From an uncultured Geobacteraceae bacterium (GTDB lineage: Bacteria; Desulfobacterota; Desulfuromonadia; Geobacterales; Pseudopelobacteraceae), in NCBI GenBank assembly GCA_903875605.1, contig CAIQWT010000044.1, positions 1-64,000 on the forward strand: 64,000 bases of DNA, read 5' to 3'. Shown here one piece after another: positions 52,577 through 61,853 of this stretch. The notes under the pieces are model-generated. The model was not told the origin of the DNA. It saw nothing but the letters and a program-made list of their open reading frames with translations, and did not search any database. Position 1 is the first letter of the stretch. Each line of letters begins with the position of its first letter. A program made the translations under genes and the position numbers.

Positions 52577-54542
52577 TAATATACTGACCCTAAAGAAGCG
52601 TTATCCGAAAATATGGACCAATCTTAAGCCTTTTATGGAAAAGATTGCAGAGTCGCCGTTCAAGCTTCTTCAATCGAAGAGCGGTCTGCCCACGCTTACG
52701 TATGAACAAGACGGCCAGACTATCTCCATTCACAGCACTTACGACCCAAGGCACGAGGCGGAAGTTTTCGCCCGCAAGCTTCGAGAAAGTGATACCTCTG
52801 GTTATAACCATGTATTTTTCTATGGAATCGGCCTTGGTTATCACATTGAAGAATTTCTCAAAGATCATCCTGATATGTTCTTCTCAATATATGAACCGAA
52901 TCCAGACGCTTTTTGTCACTTTATTATGAACCGGCGATTGGATGAGTTTCCACTCAGGCGGCTTAAAAGCCTCTATATTCAGTTTAAAGATGCAGATGCT
53001 GAAGGGCTTACGATAGATTTCTTTAATCGCTATCACGACCGTCCGTTCTTTGTTACGCTACCCGCTTACGAGCGCTTATTCAAGGACGAGTACGACAAGT
53101 ACAAGACCTTTTTTACCGATGCCATAGGTATAATATTGTCAAACCGCTATACAATGTTGGCTTTTGAAAAACGCTGGACTATCAACAGTATGCTGAATTT
53201 TGTCTCTAACCTGTATAATCGCAATATATTCAACCATGAAAAAGAACTGTTCAAGGATAAACCGGTGATATTGGTTGCAGCCGGTCCGTCGCTTGAGGAT
53301 GAATTTGAAAACCTGCGTAAAATCCGTGAGGAGGGAAGCGCCTATATCTTCTCCGTTGGCTCCGCCATCAAAGCACTGATAAATCAGGGTATAGAACCTC
53401 ACGCCACACTTACGATGGACCCCGGTGAGCCTACACTTCTAACTTTTACGGAAATTATTGAAAAAGGGATAACAACTATCCCCCATATTTATGGAACTTC
53501 AGTCGGCTTTGAAACCGTGCGCGCTTATCCTGGTCCCCAGCTTTATATGGTAATGGACAAGGATCATGTGTCGCCTTATTTTTTTAAAAACGAAGACAAA
53601 ACGCCGACCGGCATGGTAAGCGACGCTCCATCGGTCGCTATTACGTCACTGCAACTTTTGAGTCAGTTGGGGTTCAACCCGGTAATTCTTGCCGGACAGA
53701 ACCTTGGCTTTCGTAACAACCAACATTACGCAAAGGGCATCGAGTATGGTACGGGAGAAGAGTATCGTAACCATATGGCGACGGCCAGTGAAACTGCCAA
53801 TATCATTTACACAGAAGACGTTTATGGCGAAGAAATGCAGTCTAACAGGATGTACTATATCTTTCGCAAGAATATGGAATACATGGTTAACCTATTCCCT
53901 AAAACAACCTTCATAAATACGACTCGCGGAGGTGCTAAAATTAAAGGGTCCACTTTTACTGAGTTGGATATCCTGATGAAGGAAAAACTTACGGAACGAG
54001 TTGTGGATGATAAATGGCTTGATAAGATTAAGCCAGGCGGCTATGACATGAAACATCTGCTTATGAAAAAGAAGCGGATGAGTACCAGTCTCGTTCACCT
54101 CAAAAATCGCCTGGAAGAGATGGACAAAATTCTGACCGAGCTTAATAGGCACAAAGAGTATCACAACAAAAAACGTCTGGAGGAGGATTTCAAGCGTCTG
54201 GATAAGATCTTCACCGGTATAATGAAGAATGATTTTTATAGAAGTTTTGTTTCACCACTCAACATGCTGGAGACAGCGATCTTTGGCAACAGCATGGCCC
54301 TGGTTCATAAAGAGATATTCCACCCGGAGCGAGCAGCACATGTGGTTGCAAATTTTGGTCGTTATGTTTTGGAATGCAAACGAGACATTAAATATATTAC
54401 CGATGTACTTTATCAATATATTGGAGCGAATATCGATTTACTTGCTAAAGGGATACAGGACAAGGATAACGCTATATCTAAAGAAGTGGAAGCACCCGAG
54501 ATTGATGGAACGTATATGCAACTAGAAAAGGAACTACTATGA
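52563..54542 (+). CDS. maf: Motility accessory factor (Maf) glycosyltransferase
   Basis: A 659-aa Maf-type protein, the family that transfers pseudaminic or legionaminic acid to flagellin. The central MptE/DUF115-like core is visible: V-I-L-V-A-A-G-P-S-L-E-D (about 237-248), I-F-S-V-G-S-A-I-K-A-L and L-T-M-D-P, then V-A-I-T-S-L-Q-L-L and I-L-A-G-Q-N-L-G. An N-terminal domain (about 1-200) and a helical C-terminal domain (about 460-650) complete the usual three-part plan. It overlaps its upstream and downstream neighbours (14 and 4 bases). CMP-sugar substrate genes follow directly, a strong contextual support. Confidence 0.92.
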   Translation: MPLIDNILTLKKRYPKIWTNLKPFMEKIAESPFKLLQSKSGLPTLTYEQDGQTISIHSTYDPRHEAEVFARKLRESDTSGYNHVFFYGIGLGYHIEEFLKDHPDMFFSIYEPNPDAFCHFIMNRRLDEFPLRRLKSLYIQFKDADAEGLTIDFFNRYHDRPFFVTLPAYERLFKDEYDKYKTFFTDAIGIILSNRYTMLAFEKRWTINSMLNFVSNLYNRNIFNHEKELFKDKPVILVAAGPSLEDEFENLRKIREEGSAYIFSVGSAIKALINQGIEPHATLTMDPGEPTLLTFTEIIEKGITTIPHIYGTSVGFETVRAYPGPQLYMVMDKDHVSPYFFKNEDKTPTGMVSDAPSVAITSLQLLSQLGFNPVILAGQNLGFRNNQHYAKGIEYGTGEEYRNHMATASETANIIYTEDVYGEEMQSNRMYYIFRKNMEYMVNLFPKTTFINTTRGGAKIKGSTFTELDILMKEKLTERVVDDKWLDKIKPGGYDMKHLLMKKKRMSTSLVHLKNRLEEMDKILTELNRHKEYHNKKRLEEDFKRLDKIFTGIMKNDFYRSFVSPLNMLETAIFGNSMALVHKEIFHPERAAHVVANFGRYVLECKRDIKYITDVLYQYIGANIDLLAKGIQDKDNAISKEVEAPEIDGTYMQLEKELL

Positions 54543-55549
54543 TGAATTACAGATCAATTCTAGTAACAGGTGGTACCGGCTCATTTGGCAAGAAATTTAT
54601 TGAAACAATTCTTACTAAATACCCTCAGGTTGAACGTCTGGTTGTCTATTCGCGGGATGAGCTAAAGCAGTATGAAATGGCGCAAATTTATCCTGAGTCG
54701 AAGTATGCCGCGATTCGATATTTTATAGGAGATGTGCGTGACAAGGATCGTCTCATTCGAGCGTTTGAGGGCATTGATGTTGTTATTCATGCCGCTGCAC
54801 TGAAACAGGTGCCAGCCTGTGAATATAACCCCTTTGAGGCGATAAAGACTAACATACTAGGTGCTCAGAATGTAATTGAAGCAGCCATCGCTTCCGGCGT
54901 AAAAAAAGTAGTGGCACTCAGTACCGACAAGGCTGCAGCACCGATAAACCTTTATGGTGCCACCAAGCTCTGCTCGGACAAACTTTTTACTGCGGCCAAC
55001 AACTATCGTGGCAAGCGAGATCTGAACTTTTCCGTAGTGCGATATGGTAATGTAATGGGAAGCAGGGGAAGCGTCATCCCGTTTTTTCTCAATAAACGGC
55101 ATGAGGAAAGTATTCCGATCACTGATGAGGGCATGACAAGATTCAGTATTACATTGCAAGACAGCGTGAAACTAGTGTTACAGGTACTGGATGTCATGTG
55201 GGGCGGTGAAATATTTGTCCCCAAAATCCCGAGCTACAGGATCATGGAGTTGGCTGAGGCACTTGTACCGAACAGCCGTATAGAAATAGTGGGAATTCGG
55301 CCTGGCGAAAAATTGCATGAAGAGATGATTACCGAGACAGATTCCATGAATACTCTTGAATTTGATGACTATTATGTGATCATGCCTTCTTATCCACTCT
55401 GGTCACCAAAAGACTACGCTAAAAGCTATAATGGTAGACACTGCCCCATGGGTTTCCGTTACAACAGTGGAGAAAATACAGAATGGTTATCAGTTGCTCA
55501 AATACGTGAGCTGGTAAGAGTGCATGTAGATCCAGGATTCACTGTTTGA
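54539..55549 (+). CDS. pseB: UDP-GlcNAc 4,6-dehydratase (inverting), PseB
   Basis: First enzyme of pseudaminic acid synthesis: UDP-GlcNAc to UDP-2-acetamido-2,6-dideoxy-beta-L-arabino-hexos-4-ulose. The 336-aa SDR protein has the NAD(P) motif G-G-T-G-S-F-G (about 10-16), catalytic D-K in L-S-T-D-K-A and Y-G-A-T-K, and the PseB/CapD-type R-Y-G-N-V-M-G-S-R-G-S. It is soluble and short like Campylobacter PseB, not the long membrane form. The start (ATG ATG, 54539) overlaps the maf stop (ATGA). The 151 bases to the next gene are the only real gap of the island. Confidence 0.93.
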   Translation: MMNYRSILVTGGTGSFGKKFIETILTKYPQVERLVVYSRDELKQYEMAQIYPESKYAAIRYFIGDVRDKDRLIRAFEGIDVVIHAAALKQVPACEYNPFEAIKTNILGAQNVIEAAIASGVKKVVALSTDKAAAPINLYGATKLCSDKLFTAANNYRGKRDLNFSVVRYGNVMGSRGSVIPFFLNKRHEESIPITDEGMTRFSITLQDSVKLVLQVLDVMWGGEIFVPKIPSYRIMELAEALVPNSRIEIVGIRPGEKLHEEMITETDSMNTLEFDDYYVIMPSYPLWSPKDYAKSYNGRHCPMGFRYNSGENTEWLSVAQIRELVRVHVDPGFTV

Positions 55550-55700
55550 AAAAACTGTGACGGAGTTGCTAAAAGCATAATATCAAAATATTACTTGTAC
55601 AGGATTAACCAATAACCAGTTAGTTTTTTAATAATTTATAATTATCAGCTATGTATCCGCATTTATCCTGTCTGTAATAATATAGAAAGCAAACACTTAA

Positions 55701-56873
55701 ATGGACGATACTTTCATTCCATACGGTCGGCAATCCATATCTGAGGCTGATATCCAGGCCGTTGTCGATATTCTTCGCTCCGATTTTTTGACTCAAGGCC
55801 CAGCCGTTGAGCATTTTGAGCGCTCCATCTCCGATTATTGCGGTGTCACTTATGCTGTGGCAGTTAACAGCGCAACTTCCGCCCTTCACATCGCCTGCCT
55901 TGCTGCTGGACTGGGTTCCGGTGATATCCTCTGGACATCACCCAATACCTTTGTGGCATCAGCCAACTGCGGCCTTTATTGTGGTGCGTCAGTAGACTTT
56001 GTTGATATTGATCCCAATACCTATAATATGAGTACAACTGCACTGGAAACTAAGCTGATAAAGGCAAGACTGGCGGGTAAGTTGCCTAAAGTTTTAATAC
56101 CGGTGCATTTTGCCGGACAGTCGTGCGATATGGCGCGTATTGCAGAATTGGGGAGAGAGTACGGATTTACAGTGATTGAGGACGCCTCACACTCCATTGG
56201 TGGAAAGTATCTGGTTGAACCAATTGGAAACTGCCGTTATTCTGATATGACGGTATTTAGTTTTCACCCTGTCAAGATTGTGACTACCGGTGAAGGAGGC
56301 ATGGTTGTTACAAACAGCAAAGATCTCCATGAAGAGTTAGTAAGGTTGCGTAGCCACGGTATTACTCGTGATCCAGCTTTAATGGAAGGGGATAATAACG
56401 GGGCATGGGTTTATCAACAGGTGGAGTTGGGTTTCAACTATCGTATGACCGATTTACAGGCAGCTTTGGGCACAAGTCAGATGAATCGATTGGATGATTT
56501 TGTCGCCAGGCGACATGACGTTGCGGAAAGTTATAATCAGCAATTGTCCGGTTTGCCCTTGATACTTCCGAGGCAAAATACATATGCTTATTCAGCGTTT
56601 CATCTATACGTAGTTCGAATTGATACGGCGAAAACAGGCATTACCCGGCGTCAATTCTTTGATGCTATGAGAAACGCCAAGATTGGAGTTAATGTTCACT
56701 ATATTCCTGTACATACCCAACCATTCTACCGGAAAATGGGGTTTTCAGAAGGGATGTTTCCTGAAGCGGAGAGTTATTATGAGGATGCGATCAGCTTGCC
56801 TATGTTTGCCTCAATGACTGAGCAGCAGCAGGAACGGGTAATTAAAACAGTAAGAAGTCTTTTGACCAAATAG
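55701..56873 (+). CDS. pseC: PseC-type PLP aminotransferase (DegT/DnrJ/EryC1 family)
   Basis: A 390-aa enzyme that adds the 4-amino group to the PseB product. The PLP-binding Lys lies in F-S-F-H-P-V-K-I-V-T-T-G-E-G-G (about residue 190), preceded by I-E-D-A-S-H-S (about 160) and a substrate-binding Y-R-M-T-D-L-Q-A-A-L. Length and the F-H-P-V-K motif fit PseC better than the generic sugar aminotransferases. The ribosome site is weak (AAACACTTAA). Followed after 25 bases by the NeuB-like gene. Confidence 0.9.
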   Translation: MDDTFIPYGRQSISEADIQAVVDILRSDFLTQGPAVEHFERSISDYCGVTYAVAVNSATSALHIACLAAGLGSGDILWTSPNTFVASANCGLYCGASVDFVDIDPNTYNMSTTALETKLIKARLAGKLPKVLIPVHFAGQSCDMARIAELGREYGFTVIEDASHSIGGKYLVEPIGNCRYSDMTVFSFHPVKIVTTGEGGMVVTNSKDLHEELVRLRSHGITRDPALMEGDNNGAWVYQQVELGFNYRMTDLQAALGTSQMNRLDDFVARRHDVAESYNQQLSGLPLILPRQNTYAYSAFHLYVVRIDTAKTGITRRQFFDAMRNAKIGVNVHYIPVHTQPFYRKMGFSEGMFPEAESYYEDAISLPMFASMTEQQQERVIKTVRSLLTK

Positions 56874-56898
56874 CGTAGATGTAGCAGTAGGGGGTAAT

Positions 56899-57756
56899 AT
56901 GGGCGTTCAGTTTATTGCCGAAGTTTCCAGTAACCACAGCCGCAATTTGAAAAGATGTCTGGATTTTATCGACTGCTCAGCAGAAATCGGGTGTGATGCG
57001 GTTAAATTCCAATTATTCAAAATCGAAGAATTGTTTGCTCCACAGGTGTTGGCAGTAAATGAACAGTTGAGACGCAGGAGTGAATGGGAACTCCCGGTAT
57101 CTTTTTTGCCGGAACTCGCAGACCGCTGCCGCGAAAAAAATATTCAATTTTCATGCACTCCATTTTATCTGGAAGCTGTTGAAGAGCTCCTGCCTTATGT
57201 GGATTTTTTTAAAATTGCTTCTTATGAACTACTCTGGAACGATCTGCTGATCAAATGTGCACAAACAGGTAAACCGGTTATTTTGTCTACGGGGATGGCA
57301 ACACTGGATGAGGTGAGTGAGGCAGTAACAGTTCTTAGAAGTGCTGGATGCTTGGATCTGACTCTTCTGCACTGCGTTTCAGGTTATCCTGCACCAGTTG
57401 ATGAGTGTAACCTTTCAGTAATAGAGACTTTAAGAAAATCCACCGGTTGCCCGGTTGGCTGGTCTGATCATTCTGTCTCTCAGGGTGTAATCAATCGCGC
57501 AGTTAACTGTTGGGGGGCTAGTACGGTTGAATTCCATTTGGATCTTGATGGAACGGGCGATGAATTTAACACAGGTCATTGCTGGCTACCGGAGCAGATT
57601 GGTACAGTAATCAGTGAACTAAGGATCGGTGAGGGCGCAGATGGTGATGGTATAAAAAAACCATCTGCAAAAGAACTTCCTGACAGGGATTGGCGTGCTG
57701 ACCCTGAAGATGGATTACGTCCTTTGAAAAACACAAGATTAACTTATCAGGGGTGA
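56899..57756 (+). CDS. Short NeuB-family nonulosonic acid synthase without SAF domain
   Basis: NeuB/PseI/SpsE-like synthase condensing phosphoenolpyruvate with a 6-deoxy-hexose amine. The TIM-barrel motifs are present: A-E-V-S-S-N-H (about 8-14), A-V-K-F-Q-L-F-K (about 35-42), K-I-A-S-Y-E-L and I-L-S-T-G-M-A-T-L (about 125-133), L-H-C-V-S-G-Y-P, and W-S-D-H-S (about 195). It has only 285 aa: the C-terminal SAF/antifreeze-like domain of NeuB and PseI (residues about 290-345) is missing. The usual E-K-H-F segment reads E-F-H-L-D-L-D-G-T-G-D-E-F, so one conserved Lys is changed. The last 15 residues (D-P-E-D-G-L-R-P-L) are ordered, so it is not simply truncated. It is probably a separate clade. 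Confidence 0.82.
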   Translation: MGVQFIAEVSSNHSRNLKRCLDFIDCSAEIGCDAVKFQLFKIEELFAPQVLAVNEQLRRRSEWELPVSFLPELADRCREKNIQFSCTPFYLEAVEELLPYVDFFKIASYELLWNDLLIKCAQTGKPVILSTGMATLDEVSEAVTVLRSAGCLDLTLLHCVSGYPAPVDECNLSVIETLRKSTGCPVGWSDHSVSQGVINRAVNCWGASTVEFHLDLDGTGDEFNTGHCWLPEQIGTVISELRIGEGADGDGIKKPSAKELPDRDWRADPEDGLRPLKNTRLTYQG

Positions 57757-57758
57757 TT

Positions 57759-58544
57759 ATGGCAACTGTTGCGATTATCCAGGCCAGAATGGGATCTACT
57801 CGACTTCCGGGTAAAGTTCTGAAGATGATTTTAGATAGACCGATGCTTTGGCATATTGTTAATCGGGTGAGAAAAACAGAGAGTGTCGATGAGGTTGTTG
57901 TTGCCACTTCCGATCTCCCTGCTGACGAAAAAGTACGGCAATTCTGCTCAGAAAACGGTATCTCCTGTTTCGCCGGTAATGAAGCGGATGTGCTGGATAG
58001 GTTTTACAAGGCTGCTCAGGCAAAAAATGCTGATACGATCATTCGTATCACTGGTGATTGTCCTTTTGCTGATCCTCTCATTATCGGAAAGCTGATAAGT
58101 CAATATCGCACTGGAGATTATGATCATATTGGAGTTGCTACGGGGGCCGGGGCTCTTTATCTTGAAAAAGGTCGATTTCCAGATGGGCTTGATGCCGAAT
58201 GTTTTAGCTTCGCTGCATTGGAAAAAGCCTGGCATGAAGCAGCGCATGGCAGTGACCGGGAGCACGTTACTCCGTACATATGGCGCAATAAGGAGATTTT
58301 CCGAATTGGGTCGTTGATGTGTGAGCAGGGCGATTATTCTCATCTTCGTTGGACCGTTGATAATGATGCGGACTTTGTTTTAGTTTCAAAAATTTATGAG
58401 GCTTTATACTCTGAGGAACACATTTTTCTGATGGATGATGTTTTAGAGCTCCTTAAGGGGCGTCCTGATATATGCGAGATGAATAGCGAGTTCATTGGCA
58501 AGGAAGAATACGAAAAAGTCTGGCAGGCCGGGAAAACTGAATAA
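57759..58544 (+). CDS. SpsF/PseF-like nucleotidyltransferase (CMP-sugar synthetase type)
   Basis: A 261-aa protein of the SpsF family: V-A-I-I-Q-A-R-M-G-S-T-R-L-P-G-K-V at the N-terminus (nucleotide-binding), V-V-V-A-T-S-D and I-T-G-D-C-P-F-A-D-P (metal-binding Asp region, about 90-100). It is expected to activate the nonulosonic acid with CTP or to prepare another sugar nucleotide. The GTG at 57753 and ATG at 57759 are both possible; AGGGG lies 5 bases before the ATG. It overlaps the end of the NeuB-like gene by -2 bases (TGA at 57754-57756). Confidence 0.8.
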   Translation: MATVAIIQARMGSTRLPGKVLKMILDRPMLWHIVNRVRKTESVDEVVVATSDLPADEKVRQFCSENGISCFAGNEADVLDRFYKAAQAKNADTIIRITGDCPFADPLIIGKLISQYRTGDYDHIGVATGAGALYLEKGRFPDGLDAECFSFAALEKAWHEAAHGSDREHVTPYIWRNKEIFRIGSLMCEQGDYSHLRWTVDNDADFVLVSKIYEALYSEEHIFLMDDVLELLKGRPDICEMNSEFIGKEEYEKVWQAGKTE

Positions 58545-58558
58545 TAGGAGAAAAAGAT

Positions 58559-59881
58559 ATGGGAACAGGTCAGGAACTATACAAAAAGGCTAAGTGTATT
58601 ATTCCAGGAGGTACACAACTGCTGTCCAAGAGGCCGGAAATGTTTCTGCCGGATCTGTGGCCCGCCTACTATCGCAGTGCCAAGGGGATAACAGTAACGG
58701 ATCTGGATGGCAATGAATTTATCGATATGAGTATCATGGGTGTCGGCGCCTGCATACTGGGGTACGGCGATCCGGATGTGGATGCTGCAGCAAAAGCTGC
58801 AATTGATAATGGTGTGATGTGTACACTAAACGCTCCGGAAGAAGTGGAGTTAGCCGAGTTGCTTTGTGAGCTCCATCCGTGGGCAGGTATGGCCAGGTAT
58901 GCTAGATCAGGCGGTGAAGCCATGTCACTTGCCATTCGCATTGCCCGGGCACATACCGGCAAAGAGAAAGTGGCCTTTTGCGGATATCACGGTTGGACCG
59001 ATTGGTACCTGGCTGCAAATCTTGGCGCTGACAACAGTCTGGATGGACACTTGATGCCTGGTCTGGAGCCTGCTGGTGTACCCCGTTCACTGCGGGACAC
59101 TGCTTTTCCTTTTCATTTCAACCAGATTGAACAATTGAAGGATATCGTTGCCAAACATGGAAAGGATCTTGCCGCAATTGTTATGGAGCCGGGAAGGGAG
59201 ATATCCGCTGAAGGTGGATTTCTAGAACAGGTTAGAGAAGTTGCCTCTGCAACCGGAGCCGTTCTTATCTTTGACGAAATAACGACCGGGTTCAGAATGA
59301 CAGCTGGTGGTATTCATCTGATGATTGGCGTAAATCCGGATATGGCCGTTTTTGCCAAGTCCATGGCAAATGGCTATGCCATGTCGGCTGTAATAGGCAT
59401 TTCAGAGGTAATGGAGTCTGCACAGTCGACATTTATCAGCAGTACGAACTGGACCGAACGGATTGGTCCTTCAGCTTCGCTTGCTACGATCAAAAAATAT
59501 ATCAAAGAGAATGTTGCGGAACATATTATTGGAATAGGCAATGCTGTTATGAAGGGTTGGGATGAAGCTGCAAAAGTAACAGGTCTTAAATTGCATACCA
59601 GTGGCTTGCCAACCCTGAATCACTTTAGCCTCGAATATCCGAATGAAACGGAGCTCACTACCCTTTTTATTCAGCTGATGCTGGAACGTGGATATCTTGC
59701 TTTTAATCAATTTAAGCCTTCATTTGCTCACAAGCAGGAAGATATTATCAGGTATATAACTGTTGTTACTGAGGTTTTTGCAATACTGAAAGAAGCCAAT
59801 GACAGTGGAACTGTGATGAACAAGCTGAAAGGACCTGTTGCGCGCAGAGGGTTTTACAGATTGACATCCAAGAAAGATTAA
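58559..59881 (+). CDS. Class III aminotransferase (glutamate-1-semialdehyde aminomutase-like)
   Basis: A 440-aa PLP enzyme of fold type I. Visible: R-S-G-G-E-A-M-S-L-A-I-R-I-A-R (cofactor phosphate site, about 120-135), F-D-E-I-T-T-G-F-R (about 235, PLP Asp) and F-A-K-S-M-A-N-G-Y-A-M (PLP Lys, about 265). It is related to HemL but lies in a sugar operon, so it more likely adds an amino group to a keto-sugar; HemL activity is not excluded. It has no place in the standard pseudaminic pathway, which needs only PseC. AAGGAG-like site just upstream. Confidence 0.8.
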   Translation: MGTGQELYKKAKCIIPGGTQLLSKRPEMFLPDLWPAYYRSAKGITVTDLDGNEFIDMSIMGVGACILGYGDPDVDAAAKAAIDNGVMCTLNAPEEVELAELLCELHPWAGMARYARSGGEAMSLAIRIARAHTGKEKVAFCGYHGWTDWYLAANLGADNSLDGHLMPGLEPAGVPRSLRDTAFPFHFNQIEQLKDIVAKHGKDLAAIVMEPGREISAEGGFLEQVREVASATGAVLIFDEITTGFRMTAGGIHLMIGVNPDMAVFAKSMANGYAMSAVIGISEVMESAQSTFISSTNWTERIGPSASLATIKKYIKENVAEHIIGIGNAVMKGWDEAAKVTGLKLHTSGLPTLNHFSLEYPNETELTTLFIQLMLERGYLAFNQFKPSFAHKQEDIIRYITVVTEVFAILKEANDSGTVMNKLKGPVARRGFYRLTSKKD

Positions 59882-59891
59882 GGAATATCGC

Positions 59892-60824
59892 GTGCACTAC
59901 CGCCCATACGGAAAAACCGGCTTGTCTATCTCTGCGATTTCATTTGGAACTGTTTCTCTGGGTGTGGATTATGGCATCGAGTCGCCTGGCGACTTTGGCA
60001 GACCAGATGAGTGTGCTGCGATCCGTCTCCTTGAAGAGTCCTTTGATGTAGGAATAAACCTCTTTGACACTGCTCCGGCTTATGGCGCGAGCGAGCGACT
60101 GCTTGGTATTGCACTGGGAGCAAAGAAAGACGCTATTTTTGCCACCAAGATTACCATGCCGACAGAAATTCAAACGAGAATTGAACTTAAAAAACACGTT
60201 GAAATATCGGTACTATCCAGCCTGAAAACACTCCGTAGAGACTATATCGACATCCTCCAAGTTCATAACCTGACAGTTGAAGCTCTCACAAATACAGATA
60301 TTACTGAGATACTTGCCGACTTAAAAATCTCTGGCATAACTCGTTTCGTAGGTGCGACTGTTTATAGTGAAACAGAGTCACTGGCCGTAGTCAAGTCGGG
60401 GGGGTACGATTCGCTGCAGCTGGCATTCAGTATACTCGATCAGCGACAGTCAGCAGTCGCGCTACCGGGAGCAAAATCTGCTGGAGTTGGTGTTATGGCT
60501 CGTTCGTCACTCCTTAAAGGCGCCTTGACGCCGAAGGGACGATGGCTGCCAGATGAGCTAGAAGATTTGCGGCAGTCTGTTGAAAAGGTGGTAGGTCTGC
60601 TTGAGTGCAATTGGGATGACTTACCGGAAATTGCCACACGGTATTGCCTCTCAATTCCACTTATTGATTCTGTCCTGATAGGTGCGCGCACACATGAAGA
60701 ACTTACCGCTGCGCTTGAAGCTGAGCGAAAAGGTGACCTAGGTGACGAATGTATATCTAAATGTGCGAATCTCGGGCTCAACGACGAAAATCTACTCAAC
60801 CCGTCGAAATGGCCTTTAAAATGA
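59892..60824 (+). CDS. Aldo/keto reductase
   Basis: A 310-aa NAD(P)H-dependent oxidoreductase: Y-G-K-T-G-L-S-I-S-A-I-S-F-G at the start, catalytic tetrad Asp in F-D-T-A-P-A-Y-G (about 55-62), Lys in A-T-K-I (about 84) and His in V-H-N-L (about 120). The start is GTG (59892) with AAGGA 6 bases upstream. It overlaps pseG by four bases (ATGA) and follows the class III aminotransferase by 10 bases. Its likely job is to reduce a keto-sugar intermediate, or to modify an acyl or side-chain group of the nonulosonic acid. Confidence 0.85.
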   Translation: MHYRPYGKTGLSISAISFGTVSLGVDYGIESPGDFGRPDECAAIRLLEESFDVGINLFDTAPAYGASERLLGIALGAKKDAIFATKITMPTEIQTRIELKKHVEISVLSSLKTLRRDYIDILQVHNLTVEALTNTDITEILADLKISGITRFVGATVYSETESLAVVKSGGYDSLQLAFSILDQRQSAVALPGAKSAGVGVMARSSLLKGALTPKGRWLPDELEDLRQSVEKVVGLLECNWDDLPEIATRYCLSIPLIDSVLIGARTHEELTAALEAERKGDLGDECISKCANLGLNDENLLNPSKWPLK

Positions 60825-61852
60825 GTAAGACAATTGCATTCCGCTGCGACGCATCTTCAACCATCGGCTTTGGACACTTGGTGCGCTGTATGGCTTTGGC
60901 TAATGAATTACGGGAAGGACATGATTGCCGAACGGTCTTTCTGGTTCGTCCGGATGCTTCTACACAAGCTAAATTGGCCGAATCATCACAGGAATTTATT
61001 CTTTTACCCGAGTTTAACAGTCAGGATGATTACCGCGAATCTTTGCGTAAGATACTAATAGAACTGGAGGCGAAATCGCTTGTTGTCGATGTGCGGGATG
61101 ATCTCTCAAGTGACACACTTCGCTCTCTGAAGCAGGAAAAAGTTAAGATTATTATTATCGACGACGGTAGTGAAAGGCGCCTGGCGGCGGACCTGGCGTT
61201 TTATCCGCCCGTTCCACAAGCCAAGGCACTGGATTGGGCGGGATGTGACGGCAAGATTTATTGCGGATGGGAGTGGGTATTACTTCGCAGGCAGTTTGCT
61301 TCAATTCCTGCGCGATACCCCAATCAAGTCCCGCATATACTGATAGCAATGGGTGGAAGCGATCCTTCCGGATTCACGTTAATGGCGATTGCTGCTCTTA
61401 ATAAAGTAAAAGACGACTTCTCAGCGACCGTAATTATCGGCCCTGGTTTTACTGGGAAGAGCCAATTAAAAGAAATCATTGCCGATTCAAGAAAAAACAT
61501 AAAAGTACTAGAAAAAGTTGAAGACATGGTGTCAATTATGTTGAGAACTGATTTAGCACTTGCTGCATTTGGTATGACAGCATATGAATTGGCAGCATCT
61601 GGCGTCCCGGCATTTCATTTTTGCCTGAGCCCGGACCATGCTATTTCCGCCACAACATTCGCAGATTCTGGCATTGCTTATTCTTTTGGCCATAACAATA
61701 GTCTTCAATTATCCGATGTTGTATCAAAAATAGATGCGTTTCTGAGTGATCGAAATTTATTACGTGAGATGGGACTGAGATCTAGACAATATATTGATGG
61801 CAATGGATGTAAACGGATATCGTCACTTTTGATAAACAAACGGGAGGTCTAG
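60821..61852 (+). CDS. pseG: UDP-sugar hydrolase PseG
   Basis: PseG removes UDP from UDP-2,4-diacetamido-2,4,6-trideoxy-beta-L-altropyranose. The 343-aa GT-B protein opens F-R-C-D-A-S-S-T-I-G-F-G-H-L-V-R-C (catalytic His in G-H-L-V-R-C-M-A-L-A), has I-L-I-A-M-G-G-S-D-P-S-G in the centre, and A-A-F-G-M-T-A-Y-E-L-A-A-S-G-V-P-A near 255-270. The start at 60821 (M-S-K-T-I-A-F-R-C-D) overlaps the aldo/keto reductase stop (ATGA) and is chosen over an earlier in-frame ATG inside that gene. No PseH acetyltransferase precedes it. Confidence 0.9.
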   Translation: MSKTIAFRCDASSTIGFGHLVRCMALANELREGHDCRTVFLVRPDASTQAKLAESSQEFILLPEFNSQDDYRESLRKILIELEAKSLVVDVRDDLSSDTLRSLKQEKVKIIIIDDGSERRLAADLAFYPPVPQAKALDWAGCDGKIYCGWEWVLLRRQFASIPARYPNQVPHILIAMGGSDPSGFTLMAIAALNKVKDDFSATVIIGPGFTGKSQLKEIIADSRKNIKVLEKVEDMVSIMLRTDLALAAFGMTAYELAASGVPAFHFCLSPDHAISATTFADSGIAYSFGHNNSLQLSDVVSKIDAFLSDRNLLREMGLRSRQYIDGNGCKRISSLLINKREV

Positions 61853-61853
61853 A

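Noticed and set aside
58559-59881. True HemL (glutamate-1-semialdehyde aminomutase).
   Set aside because: It is embedded in a sugar operon with no heme genes; family resemblance alone is not enough to assign HemL.
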